A stretch of DNA of 64,000 bases, taken from Sclerodactyla briareus (taxonomy: Eukaryota; Echinodermata; Holothuroidea; Dendrochirotida; Sclerodactylidae). A program made the translations under genes and the position numbers. Positions 23,640 to 35,432 of this stretch are shown here, piece by piece. How positions within the stretch are numbered: the stretch's first letter is position 1; the number at the start of each line of letters is the position of its first letter. The stretch is from positions 124,001 through 188,000 of the forward strand of contig JAODTK010005667.1 of the NCBI GenBank assembly GCA_026419785.1, read 5' to 3'. Below the pieces are notes generated by a model. It made no database searches and was not told the origin of the DNA. It saw only the letters and a list, made by a program, of their open reading frames with translations.

Positions 23640-24470
23640 ATGGACTGCTAGAGGGCAGTATTCCAGCGTCTGAATTCGCGCAAGCGTTACCAACCTATTA
23701 TGCCATTCACCTAGCCGGCTGGGAGCGATTGATCGCCAAGAAATGCAAACGGACGAAAAAGAGACCGAGGTGGTGGGGTAAGAAAGAACGGAACAACAAG
23801 TTAAGAAAAGGTCATATTTGCCATCCATCGTTTATGGGGAATGTCTATTCAACCGGGAACAAGATGGAGAGCTATGTGCCAATGCCTGTTACTTGCCCGT
23901 TAATTTCGCAATACCAGAGTGCTATCATTTACCGAACCTGTGACACCCAAAATAGCGACTTCATTTACCGTCGAGGGATTCACTTTGCTTAGAGGTGATG
24001 ACAGAGATCTGGTCCGTTTCGGGGGAGAGAGTGGTGAGGGTTGTATGTGTTACATCATAACACGTGGTTGCCCATCCGAAAATACGTTACCATCAAGACT
24101 ATTATGCACACAAAACCGGAAATCCTGGACAGTCTATTCGTCCATATTACCTACCCCGGGAATCTTCACATATTCCCAACTATACTGTCTACCTAATCAC
24201 GGCTAAGGTCGTTTGCCCAAGGCTGGTAGCCAAGAATTAAACTATGTTATAAATGAGATGAAAAGTGGTTCACGCACGCCGATTGTGTTCAATGGCGACT
24301 TTTCACGGTTCTTCAAGCGGCACGGATCCTCGTTTTATCAACACGTGATTGATAGGACTGGCGGAGAGGCTACCCGCGATCACGCTACACCACGGACGAG
24401 ATTGCTTACCCTGCCACTCAACTGTCTTTAATTTGGGGCGAAGCCGCCACACCTTGTCCTTTCAGCTCAG
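23640..24470 (+). pseudogene. L2/CR1-like LINE ORF2, endonuclease half (copy B)
   Basis: Same order as 170-985: GNVYSTGNKMESY (23837-23875), SFTEPVTPKIATSF (23922-23964, from the ETW motif), VEGFTLLRGDDRDLV (23964-24010) and an ILPTP-type stretch. The clearest part is SQELNYVINEMKSGS, then VFNGDFSRFFKRHGSSFYQH (24230-24348), which keeps the GDF catalytic motif better than copy A. GGEATRDHATPRTR and NLGRS... follow; the SDH motif is frame-broken near 24440. Inactive. Confidence 0.75.
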
Positions 24471-24929
24471 TTCAGTTCAGTTCTCATTCCCTGATACATT
24501 TTCGAAAAGTTATAAAGAGGATATAAATCATTGGAAACAGTTAAATACCAAAATATTCACAGTTAATAATTTGATGTTAACTTTAAAAAGGGGGGGCCCC
24601 AAGTCATACATAAGAAGAGAAGATTATAGGTTAATGAAAGATAACAACAAGGCTCCAAAAAAGCCATGCTGAACAATGTTGCAGCTGTTATAGACGGAGA
24701 GTACTTTGGATTCTTGCACACAGATGTCGGAGCTGAATAAAGGGGATGGATTTCACAGCAAGAATTGTTTTTGGCAGTCTAACGAAGTCCTTTCCTGGCT
24801 GCAACGTTGACTGTTGACTATTTAGCTAGTCCACCTTGGCAATATTTAGCATGCACAAGACTATGAACAAGTTAGAATTGCATCAGTGCACGGAACGCCT
24901 TTCCTATAGGCAAATGTTTGTGGGTCACC

Positions 24930-26036
24930 CGTGGAGGGGGCACGGGGGGCCATGCCCCCCCCCCCATCGAATTAACCCAATTGTTTTGGTTTTTAAATTT
25001 CACTAATGACAACAACATTTGGCACTTATGCGCTCTCTGTTCCTTCATTTGCTAGTCAGAGTGCTAGGATTCTCCTCTGGGGGGGGGGGGTGGGGCACGG
25101 GGTCAATTTTTTTTTGGTCAACATCCAAAAAGTGTGCAAATAGAAGACCATTGGCAACGAGGGGGGTAAGTAGATACCCCCCAAAACAACATTGGTCCTT
25201 AGGTTATTACCGCTGTCCCATTCCCAGTTCATTGTTGGTCAATATCCAACCAACAACGGGGTGCAAGGGCTAGCCCTCCCAGTCGGGCAAAAAACAGCGC
25301 AAAATGATGAAAAACCCCTCTCCAGAAATATGACCCTCGTACGCCTATAGGGGCTATCATAGATGATATTTCCAAAGCAATGGCAAAGATATTGTTGAGC
25401 GGCTTGCGCAGTTGTAGCCGTGGTTCTGTTGTGCTTTAATACAAAACGATACTAACTTTTGAGATTCGGGCGAATCAGGTTGTTCAGATTATTGCAATTG
25501 TTGATCCTTTGGTTAGCACCATGGGTACATCCATGCCCAGCTGAAGGAATGGCATAAGTGGAAACTAATACCAGACAGTTTATTCATCGTCCAAAATGAG
25601 GGAGCCGAAAGGATAAAAAAAATGAGACCGAAATATACAAGGCAGAAAATGATCAAATCAGGACAAAGGCGAAATTCGGCGAAATTCACGAGGAATTTTC
25701 AATCAAACAACAATTTTTCGCGAGTTCAGCGCGGTTTAGGACTTCCAGATGGCGGCTTTCAAGATTTGAGGGGAATAATTGTTTTCTGCCTCCCCCCCCC
25801 AAAAAATGGAAGAGTCCTGTGCGCCTATGATCTGAAGCCACGTGAATAGGAAAAATTTGACCACTTCTCAAGAAAAGAGTTTTTGTTATGGAAAAAAATG
25901 ACTTCGAATGATGGCAAATGTTTAACAAGATTTCATCTGAGGGTTGCTAAAAATGCAAAAAAAATTTTCCAAATGGCAAGGGGGACACCTTAGACCCCTC
26001 ACCATGGCCACCCCCAATCCAAATTCCTGGCTACGC
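24930..26036. mobile_element. Dispersed G/C-run element nested in LINE (copy B)
   Basis: Counterpart of 1483-2709. The right end CCTGGCTACGC is kept; the left GCGTAGCCAG end has decayed to GTGGAGGGGGCACGGGG. It is shorter than copy A through many indels. Presence at the same LINE position in both copies shows that insertion came before duplication. Confidence 0.5.
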
Positions 26037-26354
26037 CAGTACTAATAGAAGTAAATTCAAACTTTGAGATATCATCGGACGGGTTAATCATTGACTGGAC
26101 GTGGGACTGTGTTTGTAGGGGGACTGGGCATGCTTCCAAAAGACGGGATAATATTAGTTGAATACTCTCTGAAAATGAAGGTGAAGATACAAGTGAACTT
26201 GAAGACCCCCACCACGGTTAATTATTGAAACCTGGGTTAATTCCTCGCTCAACAAGTCCAACAAATTTTCGAACTTCGTTTTCTCCAATCCTGGGTGCGT
26301 CACTCGTGCTCCGGTTGTCGGAAATTGAAGGCTCATGTCTCCTTACCTAAGTTA

Positions 26355-27700
26355 TACCACCGATTGTCCAGCGGATGAAGCCAGCGGTTATTGACATCCA
26401 AACAGTGGTACTGAAGCGAAAGGACGACTCCAAGGGACTGTTTCAACACACTGATCGGTATTCTTTATGGACTTCAGTTCGACTGCACGAATGACTGATA
26501 TTGTAAGTAGTTTGCCAGTAGACCTAATTTGTACATCTTAAAAGGTAAGTGTTTCCGAACAATAGGCGTGGGTGATCACCGGACACAAGCCGATTATAAA
26601 TCGAACAGACGTGCTATCGAAGTGGTTTGACAAGCCCAACGCTGAAGAAATTCAGGAAAAAAATTGAACAGGGGCTATCAAGAGTGGAAAAGACTCGCTC
26701 GGAACAGAAACTCGAAAGGTGTTTATTGATGATACATGAAACAGGTCGGCAAGGTATGAGGGTAAAATGGAAAGCAACAACACAGATCCTAGCGTGAACA
26801 AAATTACAGAATACGAAACGTATGTTTAGCCGGGTAGCTGCCGAACCTGTTTTATTGTGGACATTACGGAGGACATGGTTCGGAACCAGGTTGCCGAGGA
26901 ACAATCCGTTAAAGCAGCTGGTCCGGAGCATGTTGTCTCCTCGGGTTCTCGAAGCCATGCTCTACATGGCCCACTCGGCTGTCCTGAGATATTAACATAT
27001 ATGCCTAACCATCGTTCCGTACCCAGTTCATTCCAACCTAGGAGCAGTTGTATCATCCCTGTGACCAAAACAAATCCACTATGTCAGCCGGAGGAACGTT
27101 ACGCCCAGTTCGTAGACCAGATAAATAGATTTGCTGACTATTGTGAGAAATTAACCGGGAATTGAATGTGTGAACCTAAGTAGAGGGTTCTCGATTTTCG
27201 AACAAAGTACCATTCTGTCCGTTTGATACAATCACTCACTATCAAAGGCAGTCTTGATGAAAGAGTTTCAGAGTATATATATTTCGGTGTGGTGATTCTG
27301 ATAATGTGAGTTACCGCCGAAGTCATGTTAAATTTGGTGAGAAGGCCTTAAGACACGTTTGGATCGTTTTCGTAATAACATTTCTTTGGAGTTAAGCCCT
27401 GATGAAAATCCTTGCTATGTTTTATAATGCCGTAATCTGCTTTGTGTGGACAGCAGTATGATATGCTGGGTTGGCAAACCGATAAAAAAAAATTTGGAAT
27501 ATTAATGGTGATATTTATTAAGCAGTAGGGGTGGAAGATTTTTGCTGACGGTCTGCCTACTGTTAATTCGGTTTACGAGTTTCGTGTTCGGAACAAGATG
27601 AGGTCGCGTGGGAATGATCCAAAACGATCCGCTTCATAGCGCTGTGAACGGATCGTCGTATCCCACGCAGATTTTCTTTCCTAGGCAGTGCAATCAGGCT
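26355..27700 (+). pseudogene. L2/CR1-like LINE ORF2, linker and RT with core deleted (copy B)
   Basis: ATTGTCCAGCGGATGAAGCC (26362) restarts the linker. DITEDMVRNQVAEEQSVKAAGP and SSCIIPVTK follow at 26860-27070. The text then jumps to FVDQINRFADYCEKLTGN (27111-27163) and on to GSLDERVSEYIYFGVV (27248-27300) and the thumb region. Compared with copy A, the stretch holding GVPQG and FADD (A ~3810-4460) is missing. It is non-functional regardless of frameshifts. Confidence 0.75.
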
Positions 27701-27817
27701 TTGTACTGAGAATCTACTAGATCGCTTCTTTGACATTATAATTTTATATGTATATATTTCATTCTATGCATTTAGCTCAATCCAGCTATCTGGTTGAGCT
27801 ATTGTGATGGCCAAGTC

Positions 27818-27872
27818 ACTCTATCTATCTATTCTCGATCTATCTATCCTCCTATCTATCCGTCCGTAAACT
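27818..27872 (+). repeat. (CTAT)n microsatellite, copy B
   Basis: CTATCTATCTATT... with interruptions. Matches 5161-5198 and may be the LINE 3' tail. Confidence 0.6.
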
Positions 27873-28054
27873 TTTGCTTTTTGGGCCACAAAATGTTCAT
27901 TGTTTGGATGAATCTCGACCAGACGTGGTCACATGTTATTGCTTGAGGTCATTTTTGACCACCTAAAGGCAAGGTTCAAATGGCATTAAAGGGGCACAAT
28001 GGGCCAATAAGTGGAAACTGCAAAACGCTATTTACTACAATTTACTAAAAAATT

Positions 28055-29030
28055 TTGTGCATAGTGCTGACGGCCGGTCATAATGATGGTTCTATCAGCC
28101 GTTACCTGCGGGGTGTTCAGGAATTTTGGTCAAGGTCCCACTTGGGCCGATGGCCCATTTCATGAATTTCAACAATGAGTACGGACATGCATTTCCTCCT
28201 ACAAGCTTCAATTATTTGTCTTCGAGTTACATGTAAGTTCCTTGGGTAGAGGGCCCCATGGGGTGTTCAGGAATTTTGGGCCAGGCCCAGTTGGGCCAAA
28301 GGGCCCCCATTATTGAAATAAGCAAATCTTGTTATCTTTACAAATTCAGTTGCATAGTGTGACGTTTTTCATAAATGATGTCTAATAGACTACCTCTGGG
28401 GTGGTGTTCAGGGATTTGTGTTCCAGAGTCCGACTTGGGCCCAAGGGCCCATTTATTATATTTCACCCAATGGTGCTTGAAATACTCTCCTCCCCAACTT
28501 CATTGATTTTCTTCAAAGATCAGTAAGGGTCCTTTGGTAGAGGACCATTGGAGTGTTCAGTATTTTGGGCCCCAAAGGGACCATTATATGAATTATGTTA
28601 AATCTTCTATCTCCTGCAAACTATAGTTGGCCCATGCTGAGGTTCAGTCATAATGAATGTCTAATAGCCGTACCTCAGGGTGCCCAGGTATTTAGGGACC
28701 CAAAGCTAGTTGTGGGCCCGTGGGCCCACGATGTGGAACTACGCAAAATGCTTATCCTCTTACAAGTTTTGAGTGCACAAGACGCATTCGGTCATATGAT
28801 GGCTAACGCGTAATCTGGGTTCCACGAATTTTGATCCACGTCCCCCTTGGTCCATTGGGGGTGTTGCAAACTTCTGGGTGAGGCCTTAATGTGGCCCTAG
28901 GGCCCACATGTTAAATCATGCAAAATGCTTATACAAATTTTGATGCACAAAGTCAGTGCTGATGTTCAGTCATAATGAGGGCCTAGCGTAGGCTCTCTGG
29001 AGTTTGGTACCCTAAGCCAGTGCTGATACT
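28055..29030 (+). repeat. Diverged GGGCCC-rich tandem repeat (copy B)
   Basis: Same alternating half-units as 5395-6440, with anchors of the GTCATAATGATGG type near 28077, 28370, 28648, 28790 and 28970. GGGCC blocks recur in each unit. Unit boundaries keep their order relative to copy A, so the array was duplicated as a whole. Confidence 0.75.
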
Positions 29031-29171
29031 TGATCATACTGATGGAATAGTCAAAAACCAGTGGCTATTGGATTTTTGGTCAAGAACACAACTGTGTCAC
29101 AATTACCTTTGGCCCCCAAAACAGTCATTCTGGGGACGGCTGTCAACCAAACTTGGACACATTGTTATTTA

Positions 29172-31280
29172 TGGCGCGAGAAAAGGGAAATTTTATCAGT
29201 AAGAAATATATATTATCTATCGTTAAAAAATATAGATGGGAGAATTTTATCCCTATTTCAAGAAATATTAATTTGCCAAACAAGATATATCTTTTGCTGT
29301 GGAAATATTATTCACAGGGACAACACTGTTCCCTCGCAAAAAAATATGAGAAGCACAGTGATATGTTTCGATGGAGAAAGTATTCATAAAAGAAATACGT
29401 TCCCAATGATAGATATATGTAGATATTCATTTGCAAACAAAAGAATGTTTGCAACAACGAATAGTTCGCAACAAATATTTTTTTGCAATGAATTTTATTT
29501 GTCTTCACAATTATATTATCAACGTAAAAAATTAGTAAACGTAGTCTGGCAACCCTGATATGTTTGGTACAAAATATATGTGGTAACGGAAATTTGTTGC
29601 GCTGCCTAATTATGTATCCCATGAACAAATATATATTAAACACGTAGTCTTGTTCAGTCGTTTCAGGATCATCGATTCACTGGTGTAGCATCACGCCCAT
29701 GCGCCTTGCACCACGCGTACCGAACTACCATTAGAAAGCCTTCAACTGCACTCACGTGATGTGTGCGGCAATCTTATACTACTAGGCCCTGGTAGTGCTG
29801 GCCTGAACCGGACACAGATCCCTGGAGTGACAAATAGTCGTTCATATTCCCCGCTCTCTCGACGGCCGAAAAAGGGATGCCAGCTCATGCTGAATCCCAC
29901 TTGGCTAGTATTTACGTAACAGTAACAGTTGAGTGTGGGACACTGTTACTGGGAGTGTAGGGGGAGCATTCGGCATAGGTTCCGGCAGACAAGGTTGCAA
30001 TCCGGGCAGTCCTGATGGCCGACTCAATCAAGTTGGACAGCCTCTCCAATGATTGCGTACTGCGTCCCTTATAACCGACCCGTAAAAATTAGCAGCTAGT
30101 CCTTGTAGTTGTATTTGTAACACATAGCAGGACCACACTGTACGCAAAACTCGCCGCGAGCCGGGGCCAGCAGGTATTTTTTCTAGGAACGGTTGAATGC
30201 AAACACGGGATGTCCATGAAGTGAACATGTCCTCGAAATCAAGTTAGGATTGAGTAATATGCCTTAAAGTTCTTGCGCCGTTGCCGCAGTTATAGTGACG
30301 TGGAAACGCATGGTGATGTGGAAATGGTGAAAATAGTATATAATGTCGGCAATATCAAGTTTCATAATATCCCCTAAGCAGTGACATTATATAGCCCTGG
30401 TGCTCAACTATCCTGAGAAAACAATACGCAGCATGCCTCCGGTCATCGGGGTTCCAACTTCCACAATTTAAGACGACAACTCCAAGGAAGGGAACACTTG
30501 CGATACATTTCATTCGTTTACTTATGGGCCGCGATTTTTACAAGCATGCAGCATCATATGATAAACAACTTAAAAAACTAGTCCGTTGGAGAATGCTATT
30601 CCTCATAATCTGTTTCTTCCTTCTATCAGCCTTGAAATCGGTAATCCATATAGTAGAAAGGGGAAAGCCGCGGTTGCAGGTTGAATGCCACGCAGGTACC
30701 ACAGAAACAGTAGGTTCATCGTGCATTTCACGGCTCACGGGTACTCTGACGATTAGAAGCAACGCTTTCCATGAGGCTACGTGTATTATATATTTTTCGT
30801 TGGCAAAACATATGTTTGACAGCAAATGTAATTTTTTCTTTGCCAACACATAATTGTAGCAAAAATATTTTTTGGTTTTATAACATTTCCCTACTATCTA
30901 CAATATTTCGTGTTCGGAAAACAGTTTCTTGTCATGGACAATACTGCAAAGGAAATATATTTTGGTTACTAACACACTTTGTAGAACAATATAATTATTT
31001 TCCTTGTACATATATAATTCACTGGAAACATAAAAAACGTTGCTATGTTATTTGTTGAACAACAATTAATTGTTTAAAATGAATATATATACATATAATT
31101 TCTTCATCAGGAAAACGTATTTCTGTACGGAAATTGTTCCAACGAAAAATATTTTGTGCTTCCGACATATTTTTTGAGGGGAACAATATTTTCATCGTGA
31201 ATAAATATTTCAACGATCAGAAAATATTTTCCGATTTGGAGAGATTTTCTTCTGAAAATATATTCCCTTTTCTCGCGCCA
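29172..31280. mobile_element. Long-TIR DNA element (copy B), best-preserved ends
   Basis: Outer ends are TGGCGCGAGAAAAGGGAA at the left and its reverse complement TTCCCTTTTCTCGCGCCA at the right, each flanked by TA. Arms run ~29172-29650 and ~30775-31280. Inner ends also pair: ATATATATTAAACACGTAG near 29640 against the complement of CTACGTGTATTATATATTT at 30777. The centre is shared with copy A. No transposase is recognisable. Confidence 0.75.
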
Positions 31281-31289
31281 TAGTTATTT

Positions 31290-34200
31290 GACCCATGAGA
31301 CATGTTTGACTTCGTGCAAGGTCAAGGGACAAGATAAGCCATTATGTATAACATTTCAAAAGTAGTTTCTCCTACAAGTACATTGGCTTTTTGATACTGT
31401 GTCATGATGTTCCATTGGAATGCTCTTTTCAGTGTTTGCAAGATTTGGATAAAATATTCACATAGTGTAGTTAGAATTGATGGGAATTGGATTTACACAT
31501 CCGCAGTCTAAATATGGGGACAAATTATTTGAAAAAAAACCTGCGTGTTATTAGAGTGGATGGTGGGAAAAACCATTTTTACCAATTTTTTTACATAAAT
31601 AGGGGTGCGGTATGTTAAAGATTAAATTTGATTGGTGCGTAATGTATTCCATATAGGTGGCATCTTCATGGCGAGATTGAAGGGCTATGGTGTCCGTTCA
31701 CGTTGTACATGGGACTAGTGTTGACACTAATGCCAGGTTAGTGGAAATCTAATCTCAGTCGTCTCAATTCCAAACAAGGGTAAACTGTGACAATGCTTTA
31801 CAAGTCGTTCGGAACTTTAGCCGGTCAAAAGTTGTGTTTAATCATATTGGTTAAGCGTTACTAGTTCACCAAATGTTATTGAAAAGAAGTGGAATACATT
31901 TTTCCACATGTAATCTGACGGGCATAAAAACATTCCAGTGTTCTTGGCACTCATCAAGACGTAAAACTTTCAGTTATACATGATATTGGATATCAAAACC
32001 TTTGGGGTTTGCAATGTGGTTCGAGATAGTCCAAAATGTACTTTTGTTATCACGTTGAGGAATCCATAGAACATCTATTTGGGACTGCCCGGTTACCTCA
32101 GAGTTCATAAGGGAGTAGAACATTAGTTATTCACAGACAATGATTTTCCAGAGAGGCCGTGTTTATAAGGATTTCATGAGGCACCATACATTTTTTTTAA
32201 TATTCCCCATGAAAGATTTATTTATCAGTATGAAAAATGACGGAGAAAATCTGCACATTACAAATTTTTGTCGTGTTTTAATCCGTTTGGGCACCGTGAA
32301 AGAAACATCCCATACAAAAAAAACAGATTTGTTACCCATCAATGAATGAAGGGAGTATTTTTTATTCAACGTTTGTTCCTCGCGATGGATGGGCACTGTA
32401 CATTACAACAGATAAAGACCAGTGTCATGCATTGACGTGTCAAAGAGCCTCCACGAACTGATAGAGAGGGTTCTTGTTGTCAAGGTACGATAGCTGGATG
32501 ACGGTAGTAGAGGACATCAGCCATGGCGGAGATCTACGCTCTCCGTGGATGAAGGGATGGCTGCCGACTAAGCGGTGACTGAGTTTTGATTGACACATGG
32601 ATCAGACTTGGAAGAATGAAAACTCGGCAGAGAGAGCAACAACATCTAAAGAATCACGTCGTCCAACCTTTCGCGCCGGTGTCCGGGCTCAATCTCATGG
32701 AGGGTAGCCAGCCATCTGCCTCGTCAAGATACAGTAGGCTTGACATCAGTGTGCAACACTCACTGAGGTATCCCGGCTGGTTAGATCGGAGTGATGTAGT
32801 GACCCATGGGAGGGCGTCCGCAGTGTGCTGCTCTGCTGTGGACACCACCTGGATCCCTTGACTTCACAGTAAACGACCACAATGTTTGGCTGTAGGTATA
32901 AGAGATGGACTAGTTTGATGAGCGTCTTATTTCCAAGTCGGTTCGGAGCGCGATGCTGTTTGTAATCGGGACCGAAATAGTCATTCAGGTGATGCAATCC
33001 ATCACAGGTGTAAGTAGGTATAGTATGAGCAGTCTTGGACTTCATGATCCGACGGGTGATGATAGCAGCCTCACGTTCCTCCACTTCTCGAGCATCGAAA
33101 ACAATGCTCATGAACTGTAGGGTCCGCTAATGTTCCTGTACCCTTCGGACTGATCACAGGCTGGCTGATTGTGACACTCACTTAAACCGTACTTTCGAAA
33201 TACCAGAAGATACAGCAGGCTTCATGGAGTTTGATATTAGTTAATGAAGGACCCGAATGCTGCTACTTCGATGCAGAAGTGAACCCGAGAAAGATGGTAT
33301 ATTTCGAATCCTGCATCATCCAGGCACAGGGCGGTGCCTTCTGAGTATCAATACAGTTAATGCCATGCCATGTGTGGGTATGTGGGTTGCATGGGTGGGC
33401 GCCTTTAAGTTATCGTCTATCGGCTACAGCTTCGGTATTCCGACTAATCAGAATTAATGCTAGGAGCAGCTCACGTCAATCTTAAATCAATTCTTAGTGT
33501 AGTTAATTCAGTGATAAATACAATCAGACAATAGGCTATATAGGACTTATCGTTTCGTACAGTGCATACATCGGCTGGCTTTATGTTGGGAATATTCTAC
33601 CCCAAATACATATTTAGAGACATGCTGTAGTTTCTTAAAATACATAATTGTTTCTCACGTCGAGGTGGACAAACTGTGGTATATGCAGGTTATGCTGCAG
33701 AAGCGGTTTGGCACCTCTACTCTCTTTGACAAGATGACTGGTTCGGTTCAGACGTCAGATCGAGAAGATAAAGAGAGAGAACCTCGGAGACAACGTGGAG
33801 TAGCGAATAAACAGATGGTGGTATCAATGCATGGAAGGTTCCATAGGATTTAGCGTTACATAGATGGTTGGGTCGGGAGTCACTGTTATGGCGCATAGTT
33901 CATAAGGCAGTTGAGATGGCTAGACACGAATGTGTGGAACTGGGAAGCCTGTGGAGACAATCGTGAGATGAATGCGACAGTTTATTGGAGTCAAGTGGGG
34001 AGGAATGAAGATAAGCACCGTGGTGTGGAAAGTAGGCGTGAAATGATTTTTGGGAGGCCTGCGAGGTAACTGTGCGAACAGTCGTGCGGACCTACTCAAA
34101 AAGTTGCCTTAGTATGGGCTAGCGAGACAGCGAGGAAACGCGACAGTGTTAGTCGAGATGGCAGGTTTGCGCCGAGAGGGAAATCTAGTGATGATGTAGG

Positions 34201-34390
34201 CTACGACGGGGGATGACGTCTGGGAGCGAGTGCCGTGGAGAATTTTGAGGTGTACATTAAGTCTGACAAGTTGAGGCGATTTCCGCACAGTGATAATTGC
34301 CTGATGACACTCGCACGTCAAATGATCCGTTCGAGACAACGGGATGATCTATTGGCCGTAAAACGATGCAGGCAGGGTGATAAAATGGCG
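31290..34390. other. Unassigned part of copy B
   Basis: Parallels 8740-11579. A 190-base segment (33655-33850) is present only here and carries a 62-codon ORF (33665-33853) of basic, protein-like composition (DKLWYMQVMLQKRFG at its start); family unknown. Confidence 0.55.
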
Positions 34391-34394
34391 GAGA

Positions 34395-34530
34395 TAAGAA
34401 TTATAATGATAATAATATAATTAACGATGAAAATGATAATGATGATGATTATGGTGATGTAAATAATAATAATAATAATAAATCAATAATAATAATAATA
34501 ATAATAATATAATAATAATAATAATACTAA
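34395..34530. repeat. (ATA)n microsatellite (copy B)
   Basis: Runs of ATAATAATAATAAT with GATGATGATTATGG before it. Counterpart of 11585-11775. Confidence 0.9.
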
Positions 34531-35432
34531 TCGAGTGATTAAAAAGTTATAGGCATGACAGTAGCGTCAACGGGGTTCCTCCCTACTCAGCAAGGAAAAG
34601 CTTTCAACTGACGAATATCCTGTATTACATTACACTGGCAATCATTATAACACGGCACTATATCTGAAGTGTGTATATACCAATCCCAATCATTAACAGC
34701 CCATTGGTATCCTTCCCGAGTTCCGGTCACGAGTGCTGTTTTTTCAGACTGCCTGAGTGTTGAAAGGGATCCGGATTTTGCGAGGAGTACACGGATATGC
34801 CATGTCGAATCAGCTTAGTGGGCCACAATTCTCATCTTCAGCCGTGATATCAAAGACTGCGTGCGTGCTGTCATTACCACAAGGTAAAATTGCCCCAAAA
34901 ATTCTTTTTTACCCGCATGTGCTACAGCTAACAATTTCTATGTGTGTGTGTGGTTGTTCGCAGGTCCGATAGGACTGTTCAAACTATATCAAGGAAAATT
35001 TTCTATAATGGAAGCCCGCATTCATATCACTAAATCAACCGCCACCCCCCCCCAAAAAAAAAAAACAAAAAATAAAAATCCTTTTCAATATGTCGTAGAC
35101 GATTATTATGAAAAATATCAGTATTTGGTGACTTCAACAACCGATTATTACCGAATTTCCAGAACATGAAAAAAAAGTCGTTGGAATATAACTATTTTCC
35201 TGGCATTTCGGCGAAAATAAAAACAATTATTGAATTTTGCGGAGAAAACAGATTCTTAGCCAAATCTTGAAACTTTGAAGAATTTCCGAATCTATTAGTG
35301 GATTAGATCCTGTTTAATTTTACTAAAAATTATGTTTTTTGGGGGAAATAACTAAATGGGCCAAACTGCTGATGATTTCGATATATTACATTGGCTAAAT
35401 TGTTCTACCCCTTTTGAAACAAGGTAAGAAAT
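34531..35432. other. Right end of copy B
   Basis: Matches 11776-12655. It has an added run of C and A (35044-35076). No gene. Confidence 0.7.

Larger units (their letters stand above)
23629..35432 (+). repeat. Copy B of the ~12-kb segmental duplication
   Basis: Collinear with 166-12655 and about 700 bases shorter. The main differences are a deletion of roughly 650 bases in the RT domain (junction near 27070-27110), an extra ~190-base segment at 33655-33850, and numerous small indels. Its right end (GAAACAAGGTAAGAAATCAC) passes directly into the 61-bp satellite. Confidence 0.9.
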
